Notes: generated by a model from the letters alone, not told the origin. Counted from the stretch's first letter, positions 20,225 to 34,045 are shown. The stretch: DNA of 64,000 nt from Delphinapterus leucas (GCF_002288925.2 NW_022098001.1:1831205-1895204); one strand, 5' to 3'. Translations and numbers: made by a program.

Positions 20225-23200
20225 TTATTTTTTCTCTTTCTGACTTATTTCACTCTGTGTGACAGTCTCTAGATCCATCCACGTCTCAACAAATGACCCA
20301 ATTTCGTTCCTTTTTACAGCTGAGTAATATTCCATTGTATATATGTACCACAACTTCTTGATCCATTCATCTGTCGGTGGGCATTTAGGTAGCTTCGATG
20401 ACTTGGCTATTGTAAACACTGCTGCAGTGCACATTGGGGTGCATGTGTCTTTTTGAATTATTGTTTTCTCAGGGTATATGCCTAGTAGTGGGATTGCTGG
20501 ATCATATGTTAATTCTATTTTTATTTTTTAATGAACCTCCATACTGTTCTCCATAGTGGCTGTATCAATTTACATTCCCAACAACAGTGCAAGAGGGTTC
20601 CCTTTTCTCCACACCCTCTCCAGCATTTGCTGTTTGTAGAGTTTCTGATGATGCCCATTCTAACTGGTGTGAGCTGATACCTCACTGTAGTTTTGATTTG
20701 CATTTCTCTAATAATTAGGGATGTTGAGCAGCTTTTCATATGCTTCTTGGCCATCTGTATGTCTTCTTTGGAGAAATGTCTATTTAGGTTTCCTGCCTAT
20801 TTTTGGATTGGGTTGTTTGTTTATTTAATATTGAGCTGCATGAGCTGTTTATATATTTTGGAGAGTAATCCTTTGTCTGTTGATTCGTTTCCAAATATTT
20901 TCTCCCATTCTGAGGGTTGTCTTTTCGTCTTGTTTATGGTTTCCTTTGCTGTGCAAAAGCTTTGAAGTTTCATTAGTTCCCACTTGTTTCCTTTTGTTTT
21001 TATTTCCATTACTCTAGGAGGTGGATCAAAAAAGACCTTGCTGTGATTTATGTCAAAGAGTGTTCTTCCTATGTTTTCCTCTAAGAGTTTTATAGTGTCC
21101 AGTCTTACATTTAGGTCTGAAATCCATTTTGAGTTTATTTTTGTGTATAGTGTTAGGGAGTGTTCTAATTTCATTCTTTTACATGTAGCTGTCAAGTTTT
21201 CCCAGCACCACTTATTGAAGAGACTGTCTTTTCTCCAATGTATATCCTTGCCTCCTTTGTCATAGGTTAGTTGACCATAGGTGCATGGGTTTATCTTTGG
21301 GCTTTCTATCTTGTTCCATTGATCTATGTTTCTGTTTTTGTGCCAGTACCATATTGTCTTGATGATTGTAGCTTTGTAGTATAGTCTGAAGTCAGGGAGT
21401 CTGATTCCTCCTGCTTCTTTTTTTTCCCTCAAGACTGCTTTGGCTATTCAGGGTCTTTTGTGTCTCCATACAAATTTTAAGACTTTTTGTTCTAGTTCCG
21501 TAAAAAATGCCATTGGTAATTTGATAAGGATGGCATTGAATCTGTAGATTGTTTTGGGTAGTATAGTCATTTTCACAATATTGATTCTTCCAGACCAAAA
21601 ACATGGTATATCTCTCCATCTGTTGGTATCATCTTTAATTTCTTTCATCAGTGTCTTATAGTTTTCTGCATACAGGTCTTTTGTCTCCCTAGGTAGGTTT
21701 ATTCCTGGGTATTTTATTCTTTTTGTTGCAATGGGAAATGGGAGTGTTTCCTTAATATCTCTGTCATATTTTTCATTATTAGTGTATAGGAATGCAAGAG
21801 ATTTCTGTGCATTAATTTTGTATCCTGCAACTTTACAAAATTCATTGATTAGCTCTAGTAGTTTTCTGGTGGCATCTGTAGGATTCTTTATGTATAATAT
21901 CATGTCATCTGCAAACAGTGACAGTTTTACTCTGCTTTTCCAATTTGTACTACTTTTATTTCTTTTTCATCTCTGATTGCCATGACTAAGACTTCCAAAA
22001 CTGTGTTGAATAATAGTGGTGAGAGGGGACATCCTTGTCTTGTTCCTGATCTTAGAAGAAATGCTTTCAGTGTTTCACCATTGAGAATGATATTTGCTTT
22101 GGGTTTGTCATATATGGCCTTTATCATGTTGAGATAGTGCCACTTTCTGGTGAGTTTTTATCATAGGTGGGTGTTGAATTTTGTCAAAAGCTTTTTCTGC
22201 ATCTATTGAGATGATCATATGGTTTTTATTCTTCAATTTGTTAATATGGTGTATCACATTGATTGATTTACGTATATTGAAGAATCCTTGCATTCCTGGG
22301 ATAAACCCCACTTGATCATGGTGTATGATCCTTTTAATATGCTGTTGGATTCTGTTTGCTAGTATTCTGTTGAGGAGTTTTGCATCTATATTCATCAGTG
22401 ATATTGGTCTGTAATTTTCTTTTTTTCTAGTACCTTTGTCTGGTTTTGGTATCAGGTTGATGGTGGCCTCATACAATGCGTTTGGGAGTGTTCCATCCTC
22501 TGCAATTTTTTGGAAGAGTTTAAGGATGAGTGTTAGCTCTTCTCTAAATGTTTGATAGAATTCATCTGTAAGCCAACTGGTCCTGGACTTTTGTTTGTTG
22601 GAAGATTTTTAATCACAGTTTCAATTTCATTACTTGCAATTTGTCTGTTCATATTTTCTATTTCTTCCTGCTTCAGTCTTGGAACGTTTTACCTTTCTAC
22701 GAATTTGTCCATTTCTTCCAGGTTGTCCATATTATTGGCATAGAGTTGCTTGTAGTAGGCTCTTAGAATCCTTTGTATTTCTGCAGTGTCTGTTGTAACT
22801 TCTCCTTTTCCATTTCTGTGTTTATCGATTTGAGTCCTCTCCCTCTTTTTCTTGATGAGTCTATCATCAAATTTTATCAATTTTGTTTATCTTCTCAAAG
22901 AACCAGCTTTTAGTTTTATTGATCTTTGCTATTGTTTTCTTTGTTTCTATTTCATTTATTTCTGCTCTGATATTTATGATTTCTTTCCTTCTGCTAATTT
23001 TGGGTTTTGTTTGTTCTTCTTTCTCTAGTTCCTTTAGGTGTAAGGTTAGATTGTTTATTTGAGATTTTTCTTGTTTCTTGAGGTAGGCTTGTATAGCCAT
23101 AAAGTTCCCTCTTAGAACTGCTTTTGCTGCATCCCATAGGTATTGGATCGTCGTGTTTTCATTGTCATTTGTCTCTAGGGATTTTTTGATTTCCTCTTTG

Positions 23201-23993
23201 ATTTCTTCAGTGATCTCTTGGTTATTTAGAATGTATTGTTTAGCCTCCATGTGTTTGTGTTTTTTACATTTTTTTCCCTGTAATTCATTTCTAATCTCAT
23301 AGCGTTGTGGTCAGAAAAGGTGCTTGATATGATTTCAATTTCCTTAAATTTAGTGAGGCTTGATTTTTGACCCAAGATGTGATCTATCCTGGAGAATGTT
23401 CCGTGTGCACTTCAGAATAAAGTTTAATCTTCTGTTTTTGGATGGAATGTCCTATAAATATCAATTAAATCTGTCTGGTATATTGTGTCATTTAAAGCTT
23501 CTGTTTCCTTATTTGTTTTCATTTTGGATGATCTGTCCATTGATGTAAGTGAGGTGTTAAAGTCCCCCACTATTATTGTATTACTGTCGATTTCCTCTTT
23601 TATGGCTGTTAGCAGTTGCCTAATGTACTGAGGTGCTCCTATGTTGGGTGCATATATACTTATAATTGTTGTATCTTCTTCTTGGATTGATCCCTTGATC
23701 ATTATGTAGTGTCTTTCCTTGTCTCTTGTAACATTCTTTATTTTAAAGTCTATTTTATCTGATATGAGTGTTGCTACTCCAGCTTTCTTTTGACTTCCAT
23801 TTGCATGGAATATCTTTTTCCATCCCATCACTTTCAGTCTGGATGTGTCCCTAGGTCTGAAGTGGGTCTCTTGTAGACAGTATATATGTGGGTCTTGTTT
23901 TTGTATCCATTCAGCAAGCCTGTGTCTTTTGGCTGGAGCATTTAATCCATTCACGTTTAAGGTAGTTATCTATATGTATGTTCCTATTACCAT
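20225..23993 (-). pseudogene. L1 ORF2 (endonuclease-reverse transcriptase), copy B
   Basis: ORF2p nicks the target DNA and copies L1 RNA. The endonuclease domain is open from 23954 to 23424 and keeps QETHF and GDFNT motifs. The reverse-transcriptase region is broken into pieces: the IPKPDKG and SIDAEKAFD segment at 22476-22108, then [12 protein letters not shown] at 22127-21927, then the active-site FADD codons at 21904-21915. The C-terminal Cys/His region ([16 protein letters not shown]) lies at about 20590-20660. At least six frameshifts or stops separate these. No intact enzyme can be made. Confidence 0.92.
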
Positions 23994-24051
23994 TTTCTTA
24001 ACTGTTTTGGGTTTGTTTTTGTAGGTCCTTTCCTTCTCTTGTGTTTCCCAC

Positions 24052-24956
24052 TTAGAGAAGTTCCTTTAGCATTTGTTGTAGAGTTGGTTTGGTGGTGCTG
24101 AATTCTCTTAGTTTTTGCTTGTCTGTAAAACTTTTGATTTCTCCTTCAAATCTGAATGAGATGCTTGCCGGGTAGAGTAATCTTGGTTGTTGGTTCTTCC
24201 CTTTCATCACTTTAAATATATCATGCCACTCCCTTCTGGCTTGTAGAGTTTCTGCTGAGAAATCAGCTGTTAACCTTATGGGAGTTCCCTTGTATGTTAT
24301 TTGTCATTTTTCCCTTGCTGCATTCAATATTTTTCTTTGTCTTTAATTTTTGACAATTTGATTACTATGTGTCTTGGCGTGTTTCTCCTTGGGTTTATCC
24401 TGTATGGGACTCACTGCGCTTCCTGGACTTGGGTGCCTATTTCCTTTCCCATGTTAGGGAGGTTTTCGACTATAATCTCTTCAAATATTTTCTCTGGTCC
24501 TTTCCCTCTCTCTTCTCCTTCTGAGGCCCCTATAATGCGAATGTTGTTGCATTTAATGTTGTCCCAGAAGTCTCTTAGGCTGTCTTCATTTCTTTTCATT
24601 CTTTTTTCTTTGTTCAGTTCCACAGTAGTGAATTCCACCATTCTGTCTTCCAGGTCACTTATCCGTTCTTCTGCCTCAGTTACTCTGCTACTGATTCCTT
24701 CTAGTGTAGTTTTCATTTTGGTTATTGTATTATTCATCTCTGTTTGCTTGTTCTTTAATTCTTCTAGGTCTTTATTAAACATTTCTTGCATCTACTCGAT
24801 CTTTGCCTACATTCTTTTTCCGAGATCCTGGATCATCTTCACTATCATTATTCTGAATTCTTTCTCCGGAAGGTTGCCTATCTCCACTTCATTTAGTTGT
24901 TTTTTGGGGGGTTTATCGTGTTCCTTCATGTGGTACATAGCCCTCTGCCTTTTCAT
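24052..24956 (-). pseudogene. L1 ORF1, copy B
   Basis: The frame starts at the ATG of MKRQRAMYHMKEH (24956) and the ancestral stop TAA is at 24054-24052. The coiled coil (ISSRVTEAEERISDLEDRM) and the RNA-binding part (NIKCNNIRIIGASEGEE) are clear. A TGA replaces an Arg codon after VQEAQ near 24409, and a one-base loss follows in the C-terminal domain near 24340. A further break lies near 24795. Confidence 0.9.
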
Positions 24957-25113
24957 CTTGTCTGTCTTTCTGTGAATGTGGTTTTTGTTCCACAAGCTGC
25001 AGGATTGTATTTCTTCTTGCCTCTGCTGTCTGCCTTCTGGTGGATGAAGCTATCTAAGAGGCTTGTGCAAGCTTCCTGATGGGAGGGACTGGTAGTGTGT
25101 CGAGCTGACTCCC

Positions 25114-26658
25114 CAATGGCATTTTTTACAGAAGTAGAGCAAAAAAATTAAAAATTTGTATGGAGACAGAAAAGACCCCGAATAGCCAAAGCAATACTGA
25201 GAGAAAAAATGGAGCTGGAGGAATCAAACTCCCTGACTTCAGAGTATACTACAAAGCTACAGGCATCAAGACAATATGGTACTGGCACCAAAGCAGAAAT
25301 ATAGATCAATGGAACAGGATAGAAAGCCCAGAGATAAACCCATGCACCTATGGTCAACTAATCTATAACAAAGGAGGCAAGGATATACAATGGAGAAAAG
25401 GCAGTCTCTTCAGTAAGTGGTGCTGGGAAGACTGCACAGCTATATGTAAAAGAATGAATGTAGAACACTCCTTAACACCATGCACAAAAATAAAGTCAAA
25501 ATGGATTAAAGACCTAAATGTAAGACCAGACACTATAAAACTCTTAGAGGAAAACCTAAGAAGAGCACTCTTTGGCATAAATTACAGCAAGATCTTTTTT
25601 GACCTGCCTCCTAGAGTAATGGAAGTAAAAAGAAATGGGACCTAATGAAATTTAATAGCTTTTGCACAGCAAAGGAAGCTATAAACAAGATGAAAACCCA
25701 ACCCTCTGAATGGGAGAGCATATTTGCAAATGAATCAATGGACCAAGGATTAATCTCCAAAATATATAAACAGCTCCTGCACCTCAATATTAAAAAAATA
25801 AACAAGCCAATGAAAAAATGGGCAGAAGACCTAAATAGACATTTCTCCAAAGAAGGAGTAGAGATGGCCAAGAGGAACATGAAAAGATGCTCAACATCAT
25901 CACTAATTATTAGAGAAATGCAAATCGAAACTACAGTGAGGTATGACCTCACACCAGTTAGAATGGGCATTATCGGAAAATCTACAAACAGCAAATGCTG
26001 CAGAGGGTGTGGAGAAAAGGGAACCCTCTTGCACTGTTGTTGGGAATGTAAATTGATACAGCCACTATGGAGAACAGTATGGAGGTTTTTTAAAGTAACT
26101 AAAAATAGAATTACCATATGACCCAGCAGTCCCACGACTGGGCATGTACCCAGATAAAACCATAAATCAAAAAGACGCATGCACCCCAATGTTCATTGCG
26201 GCACTATTTACAAGAGCCGGGTCATAGAAGCAAGCTAAATGCTCATCGAGGGACGAATGGATAAGGAAGATGTGGTTCATATATACAATGGGAATATTAC
26301 TCAGCCATAAAAAGGAACTTAATTGGGTCATTTGTAGAGACATGGATGGACCTAGAGATTGTCATACAGAATGAAGTAAGTCAGAAAGAGAAAAATAAAT
26401 ATTGTATATTAATGCATATATGTGGAACTTAGAAAAATGGTACAGATGAACCGGTTTTCAAGGCAGAAATAGAAACACAGATGTAGAGAACAAATGTTTG
26501 GACACCAAGGGGGGAAAGTAGGCACAGGGGGGATGAATTGGGAGATTGGGATTGACATATATACACTAATATGTATAAAATAGGTAACTAATAAGAACCT
26601 TCTGTATAAAAAATAATATAAAATTCAAAAAATTAAAATAAAACGCAAAAAATAAAAT
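25114..26658 (+). mobile_element. L1 copy A, 3' segment (ORF2 C-terminus and 3' UTR)
   Basis: Sequence resumes exactly where copy B interrupted ORF2 and continues to an A-rich tail at about 26600-26658. Open pieces at 25160-25645 and 25645-26121 overlap in different frames, showing one frameshift. They encode the ORF2 stretch with WYWHQSRNIDQWN and the C-terminal [16 protein letters not shown] motif. The 3' UTR follows from about 26360. Confidence 0.92.
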
Positions 26659-26675
26659 AACTGATCATTATTCAT

Positions 26676-28998
26676 CAGGCAGTGGCAGTGGCATTATATA
26701 TTGCTATTCTGAGCTTTTTGACCAATTCTTGGTTTAAGCACCCATTGTTAGATTCTAGTGTCATATACATGGTGGAATTAAGAGTAGACTTAAAGTTATG
26801 AATGAATCCCCAAAGTAGTTTTTATTAATTACAGATTGTACATACCATGCCATAGAGGGTGTGGAGCTCCTTTACATTCTAGGTAACAGCAGTAGATTCT
26901 TTGCTAGCATACGTGTGCATTGCTGTCTTCTACAGAACTTGCTGAGTTTGAATCCCAGGTTGAAGTATATAAAGTAATTTGAACAAGTTATTTTAACTTC
27001 AGTGAACACTAGTTACTTCATATGTTAAATAAGCACAATAATATTTGATATTTAACAAGAATTACAAGTAATAAAAAATTTCTCACACAGACTCTAGCAT
27101 ATGGCATAATAATACTCTTAGTGTTACATACCAGTTATTGAGTACTTGCTGTATCCCAGGGCCTGTACAAATTACTCTTTGTAGATTATTTCATTTAATT
27201 TTTACAACAACCCCACTTTATAGATGAGAGAACAGTTAGGAGAGGTTAAATAGCTTCCCCAAACACACTATGATATACTCCTTCACACAGTAGGTTCTTA
27301 ATAAATAGTAGCTGTGTCATTTTGGGCCTCTGAGAAGCAGATGTTGAGATGGGAATGCAAGAGTTTTACTAGGGGACACTCCATGTGAAGAAAGTGAGAT
27401 TGGGTAGGGAATGCTTTCAGACCATGATGCATATATGATACATGTGAAAGGAGAGTAAGAAGCAGGATTGGACAGAACAAGTCTCATGCCATGATTTAGA
27501 TCTGACCAAGTGTCAGCCCACTCAATAAGAAAAGCTTCTGAGCAAAGATTACCAATTAGAACAGTCTTACTACAGTGGGCAGAAGTATCCAGGCCTTAGG
27601 ACCCCGACATGTTCAGTCATTGACTGAGGTCTGCCTTGAAGGGTGTTGCCTCAGCTCAGAAGCTGAGATAAATCCTGAAGCCTTTAGCAGCTAAAGGCTG
27701 TCAGCTCCCTGCCCCCCCTTGCAGCTGAATAGCAAGTTCTTTCTTGAAGAGAGATTCTAACTGCACCACCATAACTGCCACAGTAGCCATTATTATTATT
27801 CTTTCATTCTGGGTGTGAGCTTCCATTTTTGATGAGAGGTAGGGCTGTGTGTTTTCCTGAAGTAATAGCTAGACTCAGAAGCTATTTGACATACATAGCT
27901 CAGAAGCTATTAAACATAGCTATATTTCATATGGAAATTATATTTCAACTCCACAGAATGTCTTTTTCTAGTATATGATTAATGGCTCAGCAATGGTTGA
28001 CTTGTGTTGAAGAGAAGACATGGTAAAATATATCCAGCCCACAGAGGCTTGAAATTCTGCTTGTTTTTTATGAGACACAAATGGGGAATTATTCATTCTT
28101 TTCTCGGGTTGGGAACTAATGCTGCTTCCATTGATAAATTACCTAGAACTTCATATTTCTTTCTCTTTTCACCCAGATTCCAAATATATCCAAGTAACTT
28201 AGAATTTTTAAACATCTTTCCAAGAATAACAGTATAACTCTCAAAATGGGCAGCATTTCTAAAATTCTGCAACTCAGGATCTCCATGAAGTCCTAGAAAA
28301 TTCCAAAGGCATGGACTCAGACATGCCCCTTGATAATTCACTGGGTAACTGCCATACTATATCATTGATGATTCTTTGTTAATAAACTTAAGCAATGTCA
28401 TATTTTATCAATGGTTGTCCCCAAAACAGATAATAAATATGAATGGTGCATAAATCCAATGACCCTCACTGTCAACCTGCCCTTCTTTCTTCTGACGCCA
28501 AGGCAGCACTAATTAGCATTTGCCTTGCTGCACAGATGCCCTTCTAGGAAGGACATTATACGTGCTCCACATTCTGGGCTTCCAGAAGGAATGATATAAT
28601 GAAATCACTATTAATGGGAAGAGGCAGAGTGCTTCCCAGATTCACATTCTAAATAGCCAAGTTATTGAAGGATTGTACCTTTTAAAGAAAGAATTAAAGC
28701 GATAGAAGAGGAGTGGTGAACAAAGAAAACTTTGGCAGTTATTTTCAGGGAGCAGTTACATGGAACACAGTAGCCATGAATCTCAGTACACAAATTCAGG
28801 TGTGCAAGAACAAAATTTACATTTTTATAAAACCCAGCTTCTGTTTGAGGTACCATTCTTGGAGGAAGACAAAAATTTAATCTCAAGTCAGGTTGGACTT
28901 TGCCCTGCACTTCTGCCTCCTCCTTTTTCAAGGCTACTCTGACTTGTGTGAAAGTGACATTCCAAATATTTAACAACCCATAGGACAAGGCCACCGAC
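26676..28998. other. Intergenic sequence with old repeats
   Basis: A MIR on the plus strand lies at about 26935-27115, followed by a MIR on the minus strand at about 27125-27290 (TTATTGAGTACTTGCTGTATCC and TTTTATAGATGAGAG-like phrases). A possible old LTR remnant lies at about 27310-27770. From 27800 to 28998 I recognise nothing. Confidence 0.5.
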
Positions 28999-29516
28999 TG
29001 TGGTAGGAGCCTTAAAGACGACCCCCAATTATTTTCACCTCCTAGTTATTATACCCTGTGTAGTCTCTCTCCCAATGAATAGGGATTACCTGTCATCAGT
29101 AGGATACTTCAGGAATGATGGAGTGTGTCTTTGAAGGCTAAGTAATACAAGACACTATAGCTCTGCCTTGCTCTCTCTTAGGTCACTCATTCTGGGGAAG
29201 GCAGATGCCATGTCATTGAAGACATCCAAGCAGCTTCACAGAGAGCTCCACAAGGTGAGGAACTGAGGCCTCCTCCAGCTTGCCAGCTATGTGAGTGACA
29301 CATCTTAGGATTGGTCCCCCTGTGCCAGTCAAGACTGCAGACCCAGCTGACCTCGTGACTACAAACTCATGATATACCATGAGCCAGAATAGCCCAGCTA
29401 AGCTGCTCCCAAATTCCTGACCCACAGAGATGCTGTGAGACAACAAATAGTTATTACTGCTTTAAGCTGCCAATTTTTGGAGTAAAGTGTCATGCAACGT
29501 GAGATAACTAATATAC
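28999..29516 (+). mobile_element. MLT1-type MaLR LTR
   Basis: The LTR starts TGTGGTAGGAGCC and contains the MLT1 phrases GAATAGGGATTACCTGTC, GGTCACTCATTCTGGGG, GAGGAACTGAGGCCTCC and CAGCTAAGCTGCTCCC in order. It is a non-autonomous ERVL-related LTR without internal sequence. Confidence 0.75.
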
Positions 29517-32500
29517 CAACCAGTCAGAAAGGATGCAGATGCCAGGTTTAGCGCTTATGTGGCATCCTGGAGGTTCCTCTGCCATCCCAGGCATTAATCC
29601 TTTAGTTTGGGGAGGGTGGGTCATTCTGGGTAAATGCCTATCAATGAATATAAAGTACTTTGATAATTTATCAACCACTACAGCCATACCAGTTATATAT
29701 GAGTCACGCTTATGTAGTCTCAAGGCATTGGGAAGCCTGCCTAGTCTCCTAGTTAGCAATACAGCCCTTGTTTCTCTCCACAAGTGCCTCCGGGTCCTGT
29801 GGCTCTCCTGACTACCTTTGGATCACATGGGAATTTGAGATTCCCTCCCTAGGCATACCTTCCAACCTTTTCTTACTGGGTGCTCTCACCTCCTTGAGGT
29901 TCTGACTGGATATATGGCTTTGTCCTTGGGAACCACCAAATTCTGCTTTTATCAGCTCCCCTTGAGTATTCTCTTCCTCTCTACCCCTCCTGCCTCTACT
30001 CCCCAGCCCTGTGAGAACAATATTTTAGTCTCAGGGAAAGTTCCCCCACATCCCCAGTGCTTTATTCCCTAGGCGCTGTCTTATTTGTGATTTATCCAGA
30101 GACACCTACTTGTATCCTCTTTGGTGGGTTTTGGAAACCAAACCCAGAAAGATGAGGTTCCTGCCCTCCCAGTTTTCTCCCCAGATACTCTCTTCTTCTG
30201 AGACAAAGATTCAGGATCTGGAGGAGGATAAGGAAAGTTTCACTCTCAGAAAGACAGACAGAAACAGAGAGAGACACACGGAGAAAGAGAATATCACTTC
30301 TTACCTCAAAAATTTTATCCCACTACCTTGCCTCTAGAGAAATTAATATCTGGCCACTGTTGTACTGGCTGGGACATGATTATTTCATCAAAGTTTAACA
30401 GGCTCTAATTATAGCCATTTGCTCTAATTCCATGGTGATAAAGCAGCCCCTTGGTTTGCTTTTCTAAGTACCTAGTTACCTCAAGGGAGATACTTTGCTC
30501 ACAAAGCCCATATGTACTAGTCATGTTTTATATCTCTTTCCTAGAGAAACCCTTGCCTGACTTCCCCAAATCAGGATTAGGTGGCCTGCTCATATGCTCC
30601 AGTATTCCCTGCACTTCCATTTCCCTAAAAGCACTTATTCCACTGTATTACAATCATTACTTACTTGTCTATCTTGAGACTCTACGTTTTATTTGACACC
30701 TGTGTGTCATGTTCATGATCTGTCCCCAGAGACTCAATAAGTATTTGTGGAAAGACAGAAGCTCTATTAGAAAAGTGCTCACCAATCTGGGGCTTTATGA
30801 ACCAGTAAACTTTCAAGGACAAAGGTAAGGGGACTGATATACTGTTGCCAACTTTTTATTTTGCTAAGTGAGTACATTAGAAGTAACAACCACAATTTAG
30901 CTTCACATCATTCCATCTTAAAACTGCTATTTTAACACTGAAAGAATATTAAGGATTCACTAGAGAACAGTTCCTGAGAAGTAAATTTAACTTTTTACCA
31001 GGGACCAGTGACAACTTCTACCTGAATGACAGATACATTTGAGAACTGCTGCTAACTTCTGAAATCCCTTCCTACTCTCAGATAAGGTAAGGCAGTTTGA
31101 AATGGTAATTCACTTATTTTCAAGGTGGAACTTCTAGTTGCTTTTTTTTAAAGAAGTAATCCCTAATAGCTAAAAATTATTTCCTATCCTTATTATCTAT
31201 GTCTTTAAAGAAAAAAAAAGTCATTGAGCATCTTGGCACATGATTCTCAGCTGGGACTCATTACCCTCTTCAAGATTTTTTACTCTTTCCCAGTGAATCT
31301 CGGAAGGAGTGAACATATTAGAAAGTAAAACTACCGTAATTTTGTTTATTTTAAAAATATGTTTGCGGAAGGGTTGCTCCAGTCTGATGTAAGAAAAATA
31401 AAATAAAATTATAGTTGAATTATCACATGCTGCAAAACATTTCATCCAAATTTATTTTGGATATATCTCTTGTCTCATAAATTCAGCAAAATTCATTATG
31501 GTTAAATTTTACAGTAAAGCAGAGTAAATGTATTATTTGTGTCTTATTTCACAAATCACAAAAATTCTTCATCTCATTGATAAAACTGAATATATAAAGA
31601 GCATTTTCATTGGAACTGGAGGAGAAGGTACTGTTATCTCTGCAAATAGATGTGGTATCAAAAAAAGGCAAAGACAATAAAGACAACACAGAAGCAGTGT
31701 TTCTGTTTTAAATTTTGCTTATTTTGAGAACCCGTGGGATAAATTACAGCAGCCTTTGGGAAAGCAGAGCCATTAAAATTAGGAGATGGAGAAGATGAAA
31801 TCAATGATGATGTAATCTAGACCCTTGATGACACAGGGCAGACTCCCTTAAAGATCTCTCCTGCATGCTGTGTGTGTTGTAATGCTTCAGGCCAGGAGAA
31901 GTTTCTGAATCTGATTTGTGCCTTCACAAATCTATGCTTTCTCTCTATTTTTATTTTACTTTGGACTTTGGACTTTGGACTTTATTTTACCTTGCTGTCC
32001 TTAGGAAGAAAAAAAAGGAGGCCTTAATAATCTGGTTTTAGTCTATTTTTTTCTTACAATAGTAATACTGAAAGCAAAAGCATGTTATTTTCTATTATAA
32101 AACAACTTTGCAGGTAAATTTCACAGCTAAAATCCAGCCTCTCAATAAAATAGTAGATCAAACAATATCCCTGTGTAGGAATTAAAATTAGTAATCTCAT
32201 GAATTACAGATCTCCATACTGTAAATTCTCAGAGGAATTATGCTTTTTGTTTGTGCTTTTTGCCTCATTGGAATTCGTTGAAAATAAGAGTCTACGGCAT
32301 TTAACTGTAGTTTGAGATATATAACGTGTTAAGTCAAACTTGTGAAAACTAATCTATCTTAATGTATTGGTTGCCCCAATTATGATACCACCTAACATAA
32401 AATGTAAGGAATAAATTCATTTAGTAGCTAGAAATGGTATTTATGATTATTATCCTTAATCTAGCCTGATTCAATATGAGTAGAGGACATAAGACGTCAG

Positions 32501-33097
32501 ATTTGCTCTGTATATTTAAAACAATGGAAAATAGTCTTGCAGGTTTTCACTTAGTTCATAAATAGCTAGTAAAACCTTTAACCATTAATTCTGAACAAAA
32601 GTTTTCCCATTCTAAAATGCTAGAAAATTAGAAACAAAGTAAAATTATGTTGATATTTTTTGAGAAGTGTTGATGATAACAGATATTTTTGAACTATCAA
32701 GAGCTAAATTTAGATTATCACTTATGAAAATAGTTATAATTGGCAGCATAACATCAATAAGTAGATACTTTAGTGTCAACACAGACAAGATTATCAACCT
32801 GAGCTGCATGCTAAGCACAATTAACTAAAAAACAAAAGTTCAACCAGAGTACATTGGTCTGATTTTGAGAGTTCTTTTCCAAAAAATTATAGTCACATAA
32901 GAGCAGTTATATGAAATTAACTTAGATAGGCAATTTTTTTCTAATTAGAAAAGATGAAGAATTTTTTAATTTAAGGAAGAAAAAGTATGTATTACTCAAT
33001 AAAATATAAAAACTTTTTGCTGGAAGACTCAGGTACCTGAGTTTCTGAAATGTATCTGAGTTACCAGTGGCCAAACCTATGAGGAGACAGATTTTGT
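29517..33097. other. Intergenic sequence, mainly unique
   Basis: An L2 3' fragment lies at about 30530-30760 (AGAGAAACCCTTGCCTGACTT, then GACTCAATAAGTATTTGTGG). A short heptamer repeat lies at 31958-31983. I see no exon in the rest, which is AT-rich, especially from 31100 to 33060. Confidence 0.5.
31958..31983 (+). repeat. Heptamer tandem repeat (ACTTTGG)
   Basis: Three full units of ACTTTGG plus ACTTT follow one another without mismatch. Confidence 0.9.
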
Positions 33098-33443
33098 TTG
33101 TTTGTTTGTTTTTAAAATATTTATTTATTTATTTATTTATGTTTGACTTCATTGGGTCTTCATTGCTGCACGTGGGCTTTCTCTAGTTGTGGTGAGCTGG
33201 GGCTACTCTTTGTTGCAGTGCACAGGCTTCTCATTGTGGTGGCTTCTCTTGTTGCGGAGCATGGGTTCTAGGCACACAGGCTCAGTAGTTGTGGCTTGCA
33301 GTCTCTAGAGCACTGGCTCAGCAGTTGTGGCACATGGGCTTAGTTGCTCCATGGCATGTGGGATCTTCCTGGACCAGGGCTCGAACCCGTGTCCCCTGCA
33401 TTGGCAGGCGGATTCTTAACCACTGTACCACCAGGGAAGTCCC
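33098..33443 (-). mobile_element. CHR SINE, older long form
   Basis: The plus strand shows a (TTTG)n/(TTTA)n tail, then CATTGGGTCTTCATTGCTGC and CTCTAGTTGTGG blocks, then the inverted tRNA-like head ending CACCAGGGAAGTCCC. A TGTTTGTTT-like flank on each side may be the target duplication. Confidence 0.88.
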
Positions 33444-33854
33444 TGTTTGTTTTTTGAGAGTAATGGATATGTTTATTATCTTGATTGCAGTGATGATTTC
33501 ACAACTGTGAATGTCAAAACTATTCAAATGGTATTTTATATACATTCAGTTTATTGTATTATAAATGAATTATACCTCAGGCTGTCTGAAAATGGAATAA
33601 GAACTACATGAAATTCTTTAGATTCTTCTTGAGGAGACATAAGTTTTTGAAGAAATTGTCACTAAAGGAATAAAAGCCAAGTGAATTGTAACTATGCAAA
33701 TAAAGATCTGAATAAATATATGACACAAATATAAGGACATGACATTTCTCACAGTTACTGCCCCCAAAAAAGAACTCTACTAAATACTTGTTTTTTTCAA
33801 TTGCAGTCAATATACTAAAACACTGATATTCCTTGGAATTCTAAAACTTTGACT

Positions 33855-34024
33855 TCATTTCTGGCTTTACAAATTATTAATAATATAACTTTATGTAAGT
33901 CCCTGATATCTCATTTGATAGAAAATAATAATACCTACCTCAGAGGTTATTTAGAAAATTAAATGTGATAATTGCTGTGAAAGCATAGCACAATACCTGA
34001 CACATGAATACAATAAATTTTAAG
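33855..34024 (+). repeat. MIR SINE fragment
   Basis: The 3' half of MIR is visible: AATAATAATACCTACCTCAG, then ATTAAATGTGATAATTG, then ACCTGACACATGAATACAAT. Confidence 0.65.
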
Positions 34025-34045
34025 TGGTTAAAAATAATCACTCTG

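Larger units (their letters stand above)
19974..25113 (-). mobile_element. L1 copy B, 5.1 kb, inserted into copy A
   Basis: Its A-rich tail appears as T/A-rich sequence at 19974-20008, followed in reverse by the 3' UTR, ORF2 (to 23993), ORF1 (24052-24956) and part of the 5' UTR. The 5' end is truncated at 25113. The flanks CAATGACATTTT (19962-19973) and CAATGGCATTTT (25114-25125) are the target duplication with one mismatch. Removing copy B restores the reading of copy A. Confidence 0.93.

Noticed and set aside
24301..24975. 224-codon plus-strand open frame, the longest in the window
   Set aside because: It is the reverse complement of L1 copy B ORF1; the hydrophobic composition is an artefact of the antisense frame.
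20521..25645. Long open frames encoding endonuclease, reverse transcriptase and coiled-coil proteins
   Set aside because: They are broken pieces of L1 ORF1 and ORF2 with characteristic motifs, not host genes.
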